A stretch of DNA of 64,000 nt, from contig JTDE01000194.1 of assembly GCA_014338405.1 (NCBI GenBank), forward strand, positions 13,634 to 77,633. The letters run 5' to 3'. Positions 1 through 12,989 of the stretch are shown here, in pieces. Position 1 is the stretch's first letter; every line of letters starts with the position of its first letter. Below the pieces are notes generated by a model, which did not search any database, had not been told where the DNA came from, and saw only the letters and a list, made by a program, of their open reading frames with translations. Source of the stretch: Paragonimus skrjabini miyazakii. Taxonomy: Eukaryota; Platyhelminthes; Trematoda; Plagiorchiida; Troglotrematidae. Both the position numbers and the translations under genes were made by a program.

Positions 1-431
1 CCTAATATCATGTTTCGACCCTTCCATCCCTTAAGGCTGGCAGCTACTGTAACACACGTTAATCAGGCAGACAAGACAACGTCTAACAAGTTCATAATTG
101 TGCGTTGGTTGTATCACTTGAGTTTTCGGTCAGATGATCTGTTTAAACTGAGCATCATTGCTTAACGGATAGGAGCATTTTGAGATGATCACTTGGATCA
201 CTTTACGGGCAATATTATACGATTAAGTACTACAGTACCAAGTGAATCAAAATAAACACTGTTAACTGGTCGATGAGACGATCGTACTCATCGCAAACCT
301 ATAAGTCAGTTGGCAGAGGGGTAACCATTAAGTGATCAGAGGCAATCCTATGGGTGTGGTAATATAGGCGTATCAGTCAGGGTTATAAAAATGTCAGTTT
401 ACACCACTGTAGATTGGACACCACCCACAAT

Positions 432-600
432 TGATCACAAATGTCATATTCCCGTAGACTTATCAGCAGGCCCCTTTCGAAAAGAAGCACTAGACTCGAG
501 TTTCGCTCTCATTAGAGCTCGTCAGTAGTGCATATCATCGCCACCGCCGGGACTTGGACCACGGACATGTTGTTCATGAGGCAACCGTGTTTACCACTGG
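432..600 (-). repeat. SINE-like family A, copy 1
   Basis: This stretch matches, in reverse orientation, the better preserved copy at 9970-10270. Shared landmarks in order are the block around 471-480 (ccctttcga), the block near 498-512 (gagtttcgctct), 'cagtagtgcatat' near 524-536, and the 'gaggcaaccgtgtttaccac' block ending near 598. The last two blocks are the complement of the tRNA-like part with its internal promoter boxes. The copy seems to stop just beyond the box A side and lacks the roughly 100-bp extension present in the 10 kb and 22 kb copies. Confidence 0.6.
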
Positions 601-1224
601 AATATATTTAGCCAGTTAGAATATGTACGGCCCATCTACGTTACGTTCATGCATGTGCATACACACATATACACACAATCGCCCACTCACGTGAACCGTC
701 CCGTTTCACACCTGCCGGTTGCAAAGGTCACGGGCGCCAAGTCATGCCTTGTACTTTTCTCATATGCTTGTTATTGGTTAATCGATACGTTCACTGTAAA
801 CTCTATTCATTGTTACGTGTAATTCACTTTCATACTGGCTCAGTCAGAATACACAATGTTCCTCCTAACTCCTTTGAGTTCTCATTTCAGTGCGTAGTGC
901 AGATAGAACAGAATAAATGCCATAACTCTACACACTTTATACCTTGTGACACAATATGCTTTCTGATAATTCTTACATGAAACATACAGCACTTAGTTTA
1001 TACGTCCGGTTGTTACTAAATTTGTCAGCTGTTGATTCCATTGCCTGTACCGACATCAACACACACGTCACTCTTGTCATACTTCTTGTCACACTAGTGA
1101 TAGTTCACTTCGGTTAGTATACATGGAACAACACTCAGAAAGGATTGCATGTTTTGCATTTTCATAAGCCTTCGGAGTGACCGTTTCCAACAGAACTACT
1201 GGGCTTGAGGTTTGTTTCCGTTGG

Positions 1225-1307
1225 AGTTCATTACTAGTGTATATCTTTGTCATGAACGGAATTTAAACCCAGTCAGACTTTCATATTGCATGTATTTTGA
1301 CCACTGT
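1225..1307 (-). repeat. Possible degraded SINE-like family A copy
   Basis: A short stretch has the same order of landmarks as the family A copies on either side: 'gagttcattactagtgtata', then after about 55 bases 'ttgaccactgtg'. It is much more diverged than its neighbours and could be coincidence in a region where the motif order is easy to see. Confidence 0.3.
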
Positions 1308-1540
1308 GTAATTCGCCCCCACACCAGACAAACGGTCCATCATGCATGCTTGAAAGTTATGTTTAAATTGCCATATCCATTCAGGAGGTGATAGTAACCG
1401 TCCTGCAAACGCTAGTGAAATAACAAAAGTTATTGGGCTTGCTGAGCAAAGCTTTGATGACTAGTAGGTAATTGATGACTTTGGTTGCTATAAATTAGTC
1501 TTCAAATAAAAGTGACGCTCCTATCGAATTTTATGCCACT

Positions 1541-1671
1541 CTGTCGAAAAGAAACACTAACTTTGAGTTTCACTCTTGTTACAACTCGTTACTAGTGCAT
1601 ATTCCTCTCACGGCCCACGGTCCGGATTTGCACGGCAGCCACGTATTCATGAAGCAACCGTATCGACCACT
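1541..1671 (-). repeat. SINE-like family A, copy 2
   Basis: The sequence follows copy 1 closely: 'tgtcgaaaagaaacacta', 'gagtttcactcttg', 'actagtgcatattcc', 'cacggcccacgg' and 'gaagcaaccgtatcgaccac' in the same order and spacing. It lies in the same orientation as copy 1 about 1 kb away, so the two could be independent insertions or a local duplication. Confidence 0.6.
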
Positions 1672-4600
1672 TTGCAACAAACGTCAATCACGAATTTAAT
1701 GAAGGTTTTCTTTCATACCTAATGGTGTTTATTTTCTCTGTCGTTTTTCCTCACACATCGAGCCTTTCTCCTCTTCTGCTGTATATACATACTGTTGTTT
1801 TTCATTTAAACAGATGTTTAGACTTTATCTATCAAGTGCGATAAGGCTTCGTTGACCTGGCTTGATTTAGCTTATGGGGCATGTATTCTGTTAAGGGTGA
1901 AACACGCAACCTTAAGATTTTTGGTCAACGCTTTAAATGAATTTACTCAGAGTGCAGTTATAGAACTTTCTTAAGTGTTTCCATAGACCTTCGGGTGCAT
2001 ATTTTGCGACTCCGGCTACCTGAACGTAAAGCAAACGAAACTATTCAAAATACAATTGTAAGTTTATGTTTAACACATTGATGAAAACAGCCCAAAAAGG
2101 ACTGCTTCTGAACTATATGATCGATATGGATTGTAAGCATTCAGAGAAAACCAGTAGGACATTTCAGAACCACAACACCCTATTCATCAACTCAGTCAGG
2201 GAGTGTTGCCCACAGGCTATTAATATGCTCTTCATCATAACAGTTTGAAACTACATTATGGAGCTGTATGTTGGCACATCTTTGTATATTTACTGATCGA
2301 CTCATCAGGACCTGTTGTTGCAACGCGTGCCATTGGTGCGTTGAGGTATTATCTCGTTGAATGGTTACATTCCCAAGTGCATACAAATTGATGGTCGATA
2401 ATCGCATTCCCCCAGCCCAGTCTGACTGAAAGAACTTCGGAGATATCTGAGGATTTATACGAAACTCACCAAGGCCAGAAATAGGACTCCCTTTCTAACT
2501 CAATGCTTCAAAAGTAGAACGTGCCCAAAAAGATTGCTGGAAGAGTTCAAACTTTGACCGCAACAGTCGTGTAACAGTCGAGCTCATTCGGTGTGCTTGC
2601 CTTCAGCTGGACGCTGGAGTGAAGAATACCTTATTGAAAGGATGGAAATTAGCTCATAATGAAAGCTTTCTGGTAGGTTTGTCGTTAGCGATCATGTGGA
2701 TTCGGATGGTACCTTCAAATGGGTGCGGCTGTAACTTACCCGTTGACACCAGTCGAAGTCACTTCATCTGTTCGTCAATCATATGCAGCTCGTACCAGAA
2801 TTGACTTTGCTGAAGGTGACAAACTTTGTTCCACAGTCGTTAGACCACAGCAAAGAATTGGACCCGCTTACTCACGGCCGCCTGTATGACCATGAAAGTT
2901 TACTAACACGAGTGACTGTACACACACGTATACAAGCACGTGACACAATTTGCACACACCTGAAAAGTCAGGGCGTGGCTAGCCAATGACAGTGACAATG
3001 TCCGATCTAGTTAGCCCATTATCTTGCTTGTGGAGTTGCCCGTGTGCCCACCTGTGTTGTGCGGTTTGGTTCTAACATTGCCCCCTGCATTAGTACAACA
3101 TTGGACAAGTGGTCTATGCTTCTTGTATTAATGTATCTCCGTAATCTACTGTCAGACGTTATTTTTTGATAGAACTAATGCATATTCATAACAGACACTT
3201 ATTTCTTCAGATAAAAGTAAGCTGAATAAGGAGGCTTTACTGATTGTATATTTTCATAGCAGTTTGCTGGGTGGTCCGACAAATCCACATCAAAATAACG
3301 CAAGCATACAGTCTGTTGAATCCACTTACACTGCGCTCCAAAGTTCCAAGACATCTCTGACCATACGCTCATGGTTTTTCCTCTTGGAATTTGTAACAAT
3401 GTGTTAGTTGAGACATTATTATTAAGGCTTATGTTTGTTCTTCATACCGTATGCTTAATTACCTAGACCTATATGTTCAACTTGCACACTTATAAAACCA
3501 GTCAGTTGTGCTAACTGCATCACCTGTTTAGAACGAAGATAGATTGAATTCAACGTCGTTCAGTGCATGTTATCAGTATATGAAGTGAACATCAGGAGCA
3601 AACCAATTCTTGACCACATAGTCGCCAGATATGTACTTAAATGTTTACAGAAAAACGAGTATGCCATGCTTTCCATGATAGACAAAGGAACAGGAACCAT
3701 TTCAGTGTGTAGAATTCTAACGTTGATAAATTCAGAATAATAGCTGGAAGTTTCAACATTCTTTCAACGAAAGCGGAAAAATAAAAATATCGGCTAAAAG
3801 AGAGATAATCGCTAAAACTTTGAGCAAAATTAAAAAGAAGAGAGTACTAGCTAGGCCATATCCAAACTTACCCCTCATACCGAACAGTAATCACATACTT
3901 CCTTGAATGCATATACAGAAATGTACTTTGGAAACCATTTAGGACCTCTGTAACTCACTCTACCATTATCTGGTGAAAATGTTCGCTTGCTTGCTAGAAC
4001 TCGTCAGATAGACGGCAGCAAAATATAACCGCTGGAACCGGTTTTATTTCACCGATGTTATTCAATAGATGAACGTAAATAAACAAACAATAGTCACGCC
4101 TAAAGTCACCTCACTATTCCTAAATGTACCAGTACAGCAGAAAGTGAAAGGCCTGTGTGATCTTATCGAATAAAACGGTAAACACTTAAATATTATAAAA
4201 ACGAATTGAGAGAACTATTTTACCAAAATAACGCTAACTTATTTCTTAACAGACGGATCTACCGTTGGAGAGAAAAGGTAAAACGGTGCCCACTTCTTCG
4301 CTAGTTCTCAACTGACAGTTTCATCAGCAACCTGAAATCTAATCAGTTGAGTGTAACCGTTATCAAATTTAAGTCTTATTGACGCTAGGTGGATATTAGT
4401 TATTTCGCATAATCGTTGAGGATTTCGATATGAATCATGTTGCACTAGCATAAGTGATGAGCCACTGCCGTGGTAAATTCATCAGGAATGAGAAAACAGC
4501 TGTCAAACATTTTTTGAATGTGACCTTAAAACAAGTTCACTCGATTAAACAAAACGTTAACGGGAAGTTGCGTTAGAGGAACAGTTTTGTTGAGCAAAAA

Positions 4601-7600
4601 CAAAATGATGTCCACGTGCAATGCCTGATGACATAAGATTTAAATACCTATGATAATGACATTTACAAGCTGGAACGGACTTCTTTTATGGGCATTCCTA
4701 CAGACGTGCTACAACGTTCGTCTTATTCAGAATACAATACAGCCGGCCGAAATGAAACTCAAGTTACTCCATGAACAAGATTTATACGTTCTCCATTTCG
4801 ATGTCGATCTGATGGTTGAAATTATCATGCGAAAGCTGAAACTATCATGCGAAACAACCTATCTTGTGCATGATTTTCAGTTCAACCGCAATTACAATGT
4901 AAAATCTAAAAGACAAACTGTCGTATTCTACACCAAGCACTTTTGTATAATTACTTACTTACCTTTGTCGAGTTTCGTGCACTGGTTGCATTACAAGTCT
5001 GATACAGTTACATAAGTGTCTGATATAGTCACACAAATATCATTCTGCATGACTGAACACTGGGCAGACTAAAACAACTGCAAGGCGAGAGTGCTACTCA
5101 TTTGATCGACTCCAATCATTCGGTTAGTAAAACAGCAGCTTTCCAGCTTGTCAACCGGGGACCTTAGCCTTGATCAAAAACAGTGGGGTTTCTAGATGTG
5201 AACGCTGTCAAGGCGACTGATATTCGATTGTACAACTCATACCTCTGAGCTCGAAAGTTTATGCAAATACCTAGCGTTCTATGGCTTAAAATCAGTCGAG
5301 TTCACATTAGGTACCAGTGATTGTGTCCTTGTTGAAAAATATGGTATCCAAAATTCTGTTGTCAGCACAATATGCTATTTATCTTGATAACAGTTTTTAT
5401 ATTTCCATGTAATAAATAAGTTGAGAACCAAATCCGGAAAACAAGCTTTTCACTGGTTTATTGTTCCCATAACCTTAATAGGTACGTTCGGACGAGTTCA
5501 TATAACAACCAACAGTTGTTATTATTGAGAAATTTATACTGGTTGATAAAAATTTAGTGTAAATTCTACGTAGTTACTGTTGTTGGTCTTGCGCGACTAT
5601 CCACTTAGTCATCCCAGTGATAAACTCAGCATCAACTCCCTTCATCCCAACTATCAAGTTTTCCGTTCTCTTTGCCATAAGTCATACATCGTTTTACTGA
5701 GATGTCCACAAGCCATGAAGTTTCAGTAACTCCGATCAACGTTTATTCTCTCCCTGATGCATTAAATGCTAACGACTCTGTACATGTCCCTTCACGCAAT
5801 ATGAGCTTACCCTAAACGAATGGAGAGATCTGTTACGATGTGGATAGGATATTCATCTTCAACTAACGTTCAATGAAACTTTGCCAAGTTAACCGAAAGT
5901 ATTGTGAAGTGACGTTCAAATATCAGCTTTTACATACGCTTTTTTTAAGTTTGCCCGTGTATGGAGTAATTTGATCTTCAATTAACTTTAATGACAAACA
6001 GGTCGACTTACTGCAAAAGCACATTTCGTCTGTTGCGTGTTTTTTTGCTACGCCAGCCATTCCAGCCAGTCTGCCGTTTTGAGGGAGTGACTGTCAAGTT
6101 GTTTTCATCGCGTAACTCATCCAGATCCTCTGGAGACATCGGCTGCATTGATAGTGGTTTTGAGGTTCACGTGGCTTGCACACTGGATTGTTTAACTACG
6201 TCAAGCTTTCAGGTATTCCGTATATGCATCAGCATGAAAATACAATACAGTTCATAGTGAGGTAGGACGGTTTGTTCACAAGTCCTGTAAAATTGGGGAT
6301 TTGATGGAAATGGGAACCAATGAAATCTGCAATGAACATCATAGTATTGACACGCAGATTGGTGAATACTATAGACCGGTTGCATGTGCACGGCAGTTTT
6401 CTGTTAAGCCAATTTAAACCTTCCTGTCGATTGGTTTATATCTTAAATGGTTTTAAACATGAATTTGATGGTGTGCCATTCACTTTGGGTTACTGTTTAT
6501 ATTGAAGTGAATACGTACCGGTAGTACTGAACTGTAGATAAACAGCGGATTATATTACATTGACGTCTGATCATTTTGATTGACTGTTGTACACTTTTGA
6601 ACTGGTTAGACGCAATCAAAGATAGTTACCAATTATCTAGTTTCCGCTTCAGAGGTTCACGTTGTCAACACATTCAATTGTTGTTATTGTGTGGGTTGAT
6701 TACTCGAACCTTTTCGAAATGCCGCCTGCTGTACTGACAGAGGGTACGCCCATTGAATTGGCTAATCATTCATGTTGTTAGCAAAATTGACTTAACACTA
6801 ATATTTTTCGGGTACTGGCTTTACAACAACTGGCTGTTTGAGGTCATATGGTTCATTTTTTAAAGTCAAATCAAAATATGCATAAGTATTAGCGTACTAT
6901 TCAGTTAAATGTGCAATGTTTACTGAAAGATTTGTTTTTAATTTGACCTATAAATAGAATGTTACTGGGGCAAAAACGGTTATTTTAAAGGAAATTCTGA
7001 CTAAGCAATACAGTGCGCGGATAATTTGAAAAAATTGTCAACACTTTCGAATTCAATTGTTTAATTTTCAACCAGAACCGCATATATTTTTACGGAAGTA
7101 TGTGTATGTACAGAACACAACTTTGGATTTGTTTTCCTAGTAGACCGTCGACAATTGTGATAAGCAAAGTTTCACGCGAAACACTTATAGTTGTACTACT
7201 TTGAAAACAGTATTAGGGGTTAAACTTCAAAAATGTGTGCTATCCGTTTTTTGTCAAAAGTGAAACATCTTTTGTGCCCTCCAAGGCTTCCCTACGGATA
7301 AGGTTTCATTAGTACAAGTGCGCTATTTCGGTTCTAATTTACGGAGAAGACTGATTATCTTTATATGATTCTCTTGTAGTAATACCTGTAGGTTCCCCAT
7401 AGGTTTCTTAGCTAATCCAGGCATACGATATTTTAGTATAAACACTTCTACCTGGAAAGTTGATGTAAGTGTGTCGAGGCTGGAAAGTGTTCATTGTTTG
7501 TTTGAGGGGAAAATGCGGAAGGTGTGTCCCCGGTGTACTGCTGTAAGAAGCTGATGTTTACATTCCGTTCACTATAGTTAACGCTGTTGTTAGTTCACAT

Positions 7601-7929
7601 CAGTGCTCTCCCTATATTAACAACAAAACTGCCGTTTTATTGAGGGTAGTGAAACCTTGCGGTTTCTCTAGTACCTCGTGTCGATATGATAAACGGCTGT
7701 CAGAAATTTTTTGAGCAAGTTGAAGTTTGCACCGTTTCGATTACTATTCCAGGTTATTTAATGCCTTGTCCCAAATAAATAGATGGTGCGAAGCGAATAT
7801 AGTAAATTAGTTACTACTCGCTGCATTCATCATGCGAATTTCATGGCAGCCGCCCCCCTGGAAAATTCAGTGGATTGCGTGTGAGATGTTGGGACAGGTG
7901 GGTAAGTGAGACCAAATATATAATTAATG
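1672..7929. other. Stretch without a recognisable gene
   Basis: About 6.3 kb of AT-rich DNA without a recognisable gene. The longest open frame, 4650-5015 on the plus strand (121 codons), has no motif I know and no convincing splice borders. Inside it is an 18-bp duplication with period 20 (4817-4834 and 4837-4854). A second imperfect duplication of about 20 bp lies at 4995-5036. A frame at 2783-2989 has a protein-like composition but no supporting signal. Nothing else stands out. Confidence 0.5.
4817..4854. repeat. 18-bp tandem duplication
   Basis: Two adjacent copies of 'tgaaattatcatgcgaaa', with one substitution between them and period 20. This is a simple local duplication with no evident function. 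Confidence 0.8.
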
Positions 7930-8070
7930 AGCTCCTGGTTTTACCTCATAGGTCAGCCTGTTGAAAGGTTGCCGTGTTCAACTTGCGGTTTTTGTTGCTA
8001 GTTTAATTCAGCCGAATCTAGGATTTTTCGTGATTGTGTATCTTCTAAATTAACAATCTAAGTTGTAAAC
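7930..8070 (+). repeat. SINE-like family B, copy 1
   Basis: Homologous by eye to the better copy at 24620-24780. The diagnostic segment is 'gcggtttttgttgctagttt' near 7985-8004, followed by 'gccgaatctaggatttttcg' near 8011-8030, which corresponds to the 'ttgctggttcgaatccag ... gagtttttcgca' region of that copy. The box B here is decayed, so this copy is probably inactive. Confidence 0.5.
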
Positions 8071-9969
8071 ACCGATAGCTTCAACATCCGTCAAGTTGAT
8101 AAATAGTTAACACTGTATTCAGTACATATTGAAACATAATTTTGTTTACGTTTTTAAATGAAGCTTGCAGATCTTTTGTCATCTGGTACCTCATCATGAG
8201 TTAGAGTTCTTTGGGAACACGTCGATAAATATCTGTTTAGATATTAGGCAATCTCTTCTCCACCATTTCCAACATTGTTGTGATCTATCAACCTTCCCAC
8301 CTGTTGAGCTGTGAGCTCCACTCAGCTTGCTGTAGTTGGATTCACAATAACGAAAAGGTTGGGAACTAACTTTAGTTATGGATCAATCAGTGACTTCATC
8401 AGTGAGAAAAAGACAGTGGTCATAGAACACAGTGTATGTGGCTCATCGTATAATGAAACGAAACAACGAAGTCCCAACTGTTTAATCATTCTTCACTAAA
8501 CTTTCCACGCACTGCTAATATTACCTTGATAGGCGATCAGATATTTTGAACAGCCGCAGGTGTCATGAATGCCAACGACGCTAATTGATTTCGTAGATAT
8601 TTAATACTAGTTCTTTTAAATAACCATTATGGTTACATTTTTTTCGAACCACAACAACACAAGCATCAGACGTAATACTTTATGGTTTTAAATATGTTTG
8701 AGAGAAGATGAACGTTGTATGTTTATCACTTATATGTGTCTACACAGTTGTTTTGCGAGCTCTACTAAGAAGGCTATCGAATATGTTATATCTGTAGCCT
8801 ACGTAATTAACAACTGATTGATATTTACTGCGTCACAGACGTAGTTTGTCCATAAGTCGTATAACAACACTGGTTCAATTGGGGGAGGCATACAACTTTG
8901 TATTAAGATCAGTGCTTCCTAATAAATCCTATAACATCCAAAGATTTACAGAGAAGTCCAGCAAACAAAATTCGACAGCACTGAAACCGATGACAAAGGA
9001 TACAGTGTCAGAGGACTCCTCATTAAGATTAAAGATCTTTACCAAGTCAAACATTTATGTCGTTATAAGACCTATGCTTGTATGCTTCAGCTGTTGTTCA
9101 CCTCGCACGGGATAGACACGCAGATTTCCAAATCACAACATTACATGAAAGTTATAAACCTTTCAGCCTCCATCATGACATTGTCAGGTTCACAACCGAT
9201 TTGCACAAAAGAAGTAGAATTGTGAATATCACCGTGTGTCGCAAAAGACGTTTGCTTCATGAGGTGAACAGAACACGAAAACCTCTCTTTTAATCGTCAG
9301 ACGTTAAACTCAAAAGTACAAAGCCGACTTTTTTTAATTGCTTGGTACCGTACTGCTTGAAGCTTGTGTCATTTTTAGGAATCCATTTTGATTAGTTCTC
9401 CAGTTAGCATTCAGTTCTGCTAACATAGAATAAGTTGCATCCCGTATGTCATCATGTAGAGTTTGATTTTTAAGCCTGAGACTTCTGTTATTATATACAA
9501 TGTATGAGCATCTTAGCATTTACATGTATAACCATGAACAGTCGCGCACACCAAGTTATATGCAACAACATTACGCATGTTTTCTTCTCTGGTTTTATCG
9601 CGGCTTTCAGCGGACACCTTTCAAAAAGAAAAAAAGAAGTGAATGTCTGCTATTGTTAAATCTTACCAATTCTGTGTGTGAATGAAATAACTGCAGAGGT
9701 AACTACCAAGTTGCACAAAGTACCAAATATATTCATTTATCTCCCAGTTAGGTATGAATATGACATATCGGTTGAGACGACCATTGTGAAAGTCAAAAGA
9801 AGCTGGCTTAAATGGCTATGTGAAATGTGACAGTTGCAACCAATTATGAATGCTGTTCAGTTTATGTAAACAAAAACTAGATTCCCCTACTACACACCGA
9901 CAACCAAAATGGTGCTGAACAAATCAATGAATTCCGTAGTGAGAAGTCCTAGTCTTAGGATATTTGACT
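8071..9969. other. Stretch without a recognisable gene
   Basis: Several open frames of 60-90 codons lie here (8311-8499, 8846-9115 and 9078-9293), none with a recognisable motif or paired splice sites. I see no repeat family member in this interval. Confidence 0.4.
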
Positions 9970-10270
9970 GGAGCTAACGTGATGGTTACCGTATCTCCTT
10001 GCGAGGCGATGGGGCATTACTCACAAGCAAATGTGGCTGAGCGTTTACATATGGTGATTCAGTCATGCTTAGTGTGAGGTCAGTGGCACAGTGGTAAACA
10101 TAGTTGCCTCGTGCAAACGCGGCTAGAGTTCTAATCCCGGCCGTGGGAAGGATATGCACTACTGACTAGCTCTGGCAAGAGCGAAACTCGAATCTTGTAC
10201 TTCCGCTGTTCAAAAGGGGCCGACTGAAAATTATATGAGAATACGACAAATGCGATCGTTTGTGAGTGAC
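9970..10270 (+). repeat. SINE-like family A, best preserved copy with tRNA-like promoter
   Basis: This is the reference copy for the family. The box A-like sequence tggcacagtggt lies at 10084-10095 and the box B-like sequence gagttctaatccc at 10126-10138, a spacing normal for a tRNA-derived RNA polymerase III promoter. Downstream come 'gatatgcactactgac', 'gagcgaaactcgaatc' and 'aaaaggggccgactg', all shared with the other copies. Unusually, about 100 bp upstream of box A is also shared, for example 'ttactcacaagcaaatgtgg', which matches the complement of the 22 kb copy. The tRNA-like part therefore sits inside the repeat and not at its 5' end. Boundaries are approximate. Confidence 0.65.
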
Positions 10271-11880
10271 GTTCCAGTTGTGTAAAACTTCATAATTTCA
10301 ATAGAAATAAGACTTTTTGTGCTTCATGGAGAAAAAAACTTATCCGTAGAAACAGTAACAACTCTATTACAGATAGCCAAACTGCTCACCTATAGTGACT
10401 CATCTACAACATGCAATTTCAAGGAAGCTATTTAAGTCGCATAGCTAGTTGAGCGCATTCGACAGTATCACTTGAAACAACTGATCCAAAAACTGATAGT
10501 TACCTGCATATCGATAAGTCAGGTTCATTTCCCGAACTGAGCAGTGGTATCTTTCAGAGTCCGTGATAAGACAAACTAGGAGAAATATCGACTAGGTGAG
10601 TTTAGTGGAATGCATGTTGCAGCTTTTTGTCTAAACTGTTTGCGATACAAGGAAAATGAAGCTGGTAGAGAAAGCCAAGGTTGCTGTTCATACCTTGGTT
10701 GCAGTTTGACTGTTCCCCCACAGAATGCAAGCAAAGCGATTTTGGATTTTGACATTATTTTCTATACGTTAATTTTCATCATTTCCAGCCGTTGATCTTT
10801 AAACTAGGACTTGTTTATCTTCTCCCGGTTGTACGGCGGATACGAATCAGTACCAACCAATAAAATGTTGCCATCGATGACAAAGATGCTTCATTGTGAA
10901 TTAGTCTGGTACCTGGTTGATACGAATCCAATCTATTAAGTTTGTATTGTTCGCCTTCAACAATTAGTATGTAATCCTGATAGAAGTGACTGACCTTCGT
11001 CTGCTTACATCCATCCGGTATGAGCGCGGAAGACTACCCTGGTTTATACATGTTCTAACCAACTCTACCGTTCTCCTTTCTTTGTGTTATTGACTGACAC
11101 AGAAAAGGATCAGCGCAAACAAATAATTTACTTTCTCCTATGAAAACCTAGGAATTTATGAACCCATAAGCAGTTTTGCCATATTTTCTTATGTTCTGCG
11201 TTCGGAAAACTTAACTGACAGATGTATTAGGGGATATCGATTGATGAAAACAAAAGCGATGTTGGTTACTCTGTTATAGAACTGATTAGAGAAGGTGATC
11301 CATGACTAGAAAAAATTGGCCAAAGATTTTGTTGTGATGATTCGGTATTGTCTATTGGGAGGTTTCCAGAGTAGCGGTTAACATGATTGTCTAATAGTAA
11401 CGAGAAACCTAGTGCAAATTCTGGTTTTTAGGAAGAAGAGCATTGTTGTTTGGGCCTATCAAGAGTGAATTTCGTGCATATTATCCATCTCCGAGATGGG
11501 GTATACCAAAACATACGTAACTGTGAAAAGTGAGAGTAACTGTGAGCGGTGCTCAAATGGTAGTATTTAAAATATCAGAACCTTCAGTTGCTATTTTACA
11601 TTCACGTCAACTTTTGTGGCTATGCCGTCTTTCTTAAACCTCTATCTGGCTTGAATGCTACCCCATCGATATAGGCAGGATCAAATACATTGTAATTACT
11701 AGTAAACCGTTTTTTATGGCAGACAGGAAATCGTATTGCCTGTTAGGATTCATTTGGCTGAAACTTGTTGCAACTGGTAACAAAATCAGCTAGTCACTGG
11801 CTTTTACGTTGCAAATTTAATTTAGTTTCATTTGTCTAGATGTTTGGTTGCTTGCCAAGCTTGGCATTCAGATTGTGAAA
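10271..11880. other. Stretch without a recognisable gene
   Basis: About 1.6 kb with no recognisable gene or repeat. The only frame of note (10610-10795, 61 codons) is not convincing. Confidence 0.4.
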
Positions 11881-11911
11881 GTTTCATCACTAATCGAAGT
11901 GACATCATCAG
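11881..11911 (-). ncRNA. Hammerhead-like hairpin motif (CTGATGA-stem-GAAAC)
   Basis: Read on the minus strand, an exact CTGATGA (complement of 11905-11911) is followed by 19 bases that fold into a six-pair stem, one pair being a G-U wobble, and then by GAAAC (complement of 11881-11885). This is the conserved-core, stem II, conserved-core order of a hammerhead ribozyme. One extra base lies between CTGATGA and the stem, and I could not identify stems I and III or the cleavage triplet, so activity is not supported. It may be a relic from a mobile element. Confidence 0.3.
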
Positions 11912-12025
11912 TATGTATGAATTTGAGTAGACAGATCTCACAGTCGATTATGCGTTCCTTTAATCCAAGCTACCAGCTCCACCGCTATTCTCAGCAGTTA
12001 CAAACCTACACGGATTCACATTGTT
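11884..12025. repeat. Direct repeat unit 1, dispersed-repeat-like
   Basis: This unit resembles 12131-12280 in the same orientation. Shared landmarks are 'cactaat' at the start followed by a gtgac/gtcac block, and about 80-95 bases later 'agctaccagctccaccgc' here against 'agctatcaactccactacc' there, followed by 'attctcagca' against 'attctcaaca'. The identity of the family is unknown to me. Confidence 0.45.
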
Positions 12026-12130
12026 AAAAATAATTCAGTTCGGGAGAAAACTTTGCTTGTAGAAGAGTCTCCATGAGTAGACAATCATTCCTTTGTCCAA
12101 AGGTAACACCCAAACTCACGCCCAAATTGT

Positions 12131-12280
12131 TACGCACTAATGACGTCACCTGATTTGTGGATCAAACGTTTCAGATCCAACTGTTTAGTCCGAAAAACGA
12201 ACAAACACCCAAGTCGCCAGCTTGAGCTATCAACTCCACTACCATTCTCAACAAGCATGAAATCTAACCTGATTTATTTC
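12131..12280. repeat. Direct repeat unit 2, dispersed-repeat-like
   Basis: Second member of the pair starting at 11884, about 250 bp downstream. Similarity is highest around 12219-12255 (agctatcaactccactacc, attctcaacaag). The 60-90 bases following each unit do not match, so this is better seen as two dispersed copies than a tandem array. Confidence 0.45.
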
Positions 12281-12989
12281 TCGCATGACATCTTATGTCT
12301 ACATTGCAAGCACACGGTTAACTTAAAGCTGCTAGCTTATGTTGCTTATGACAACAATCATCCCGTAATATCCTTCTAAACATGTTAAATGGACATTTAA
12401 CGACTGGTCTCTTCATTGTTCATATCTTTGAACACAATGGAGAAATGAGACCTGGACATATCCGTTCTTGTCTACTTATGGATTAGAGAATGAAATTTGT
12501 TGGACTGTTTACAAGTATAAAGAATACAATTATAATGAAAGGAAGTCAACCAAAAAACAAAACAGAGGCATACAAAGCGCTGATACATGGAAGCGACTGT
12601 TGAATATGCGGACAAACTATGGCAAAGAACAAACAGAAACATAAACAATAGGACACATTTGACTACCTGTGCAAGTGCGTTAAGGTGGTAACCGTGTATG
12701 CCGCAGCTGTAACTGACCTTGTCATACGTACCCGGCAAGTGTTACTTTGAGCACATCAACCATGTCCGCCGTGTCAACAGAGTTGAGTTAAGCTTGCCGA
12801 ACTCAACAGCTCCTAATTGTGAAAAATTGTTTGTCTAAATGGTAACCCATCTGAAATTCTAGTGCAAAAGATTGAACCGTCTGCACTCCGTTACTGGCTG
12901 ATAGAAGGAGGTTTGCTGGTAAATGGCCGGTTAGCTAGAGAAATCGGTATGTTTCACTTAAGTGTGCTACTAAACAGAACAATTGACCT
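12281..12989. other. Stretch without a recognisable gene
   Basis: No recognisable gene. An 88-codon minus-strand frame (12472-12738) is rich in hydrophobic residues but has neither splice signals nor a motif, and I regard it as chance. Confidence 0.4.

Noticed and set aside
4650..5015. 121-codon plus-strand open frame
   Set aside because: No recognisable motif, an internal 20-bp-period duplication and no splice support; frames of this length are expected by chance here.
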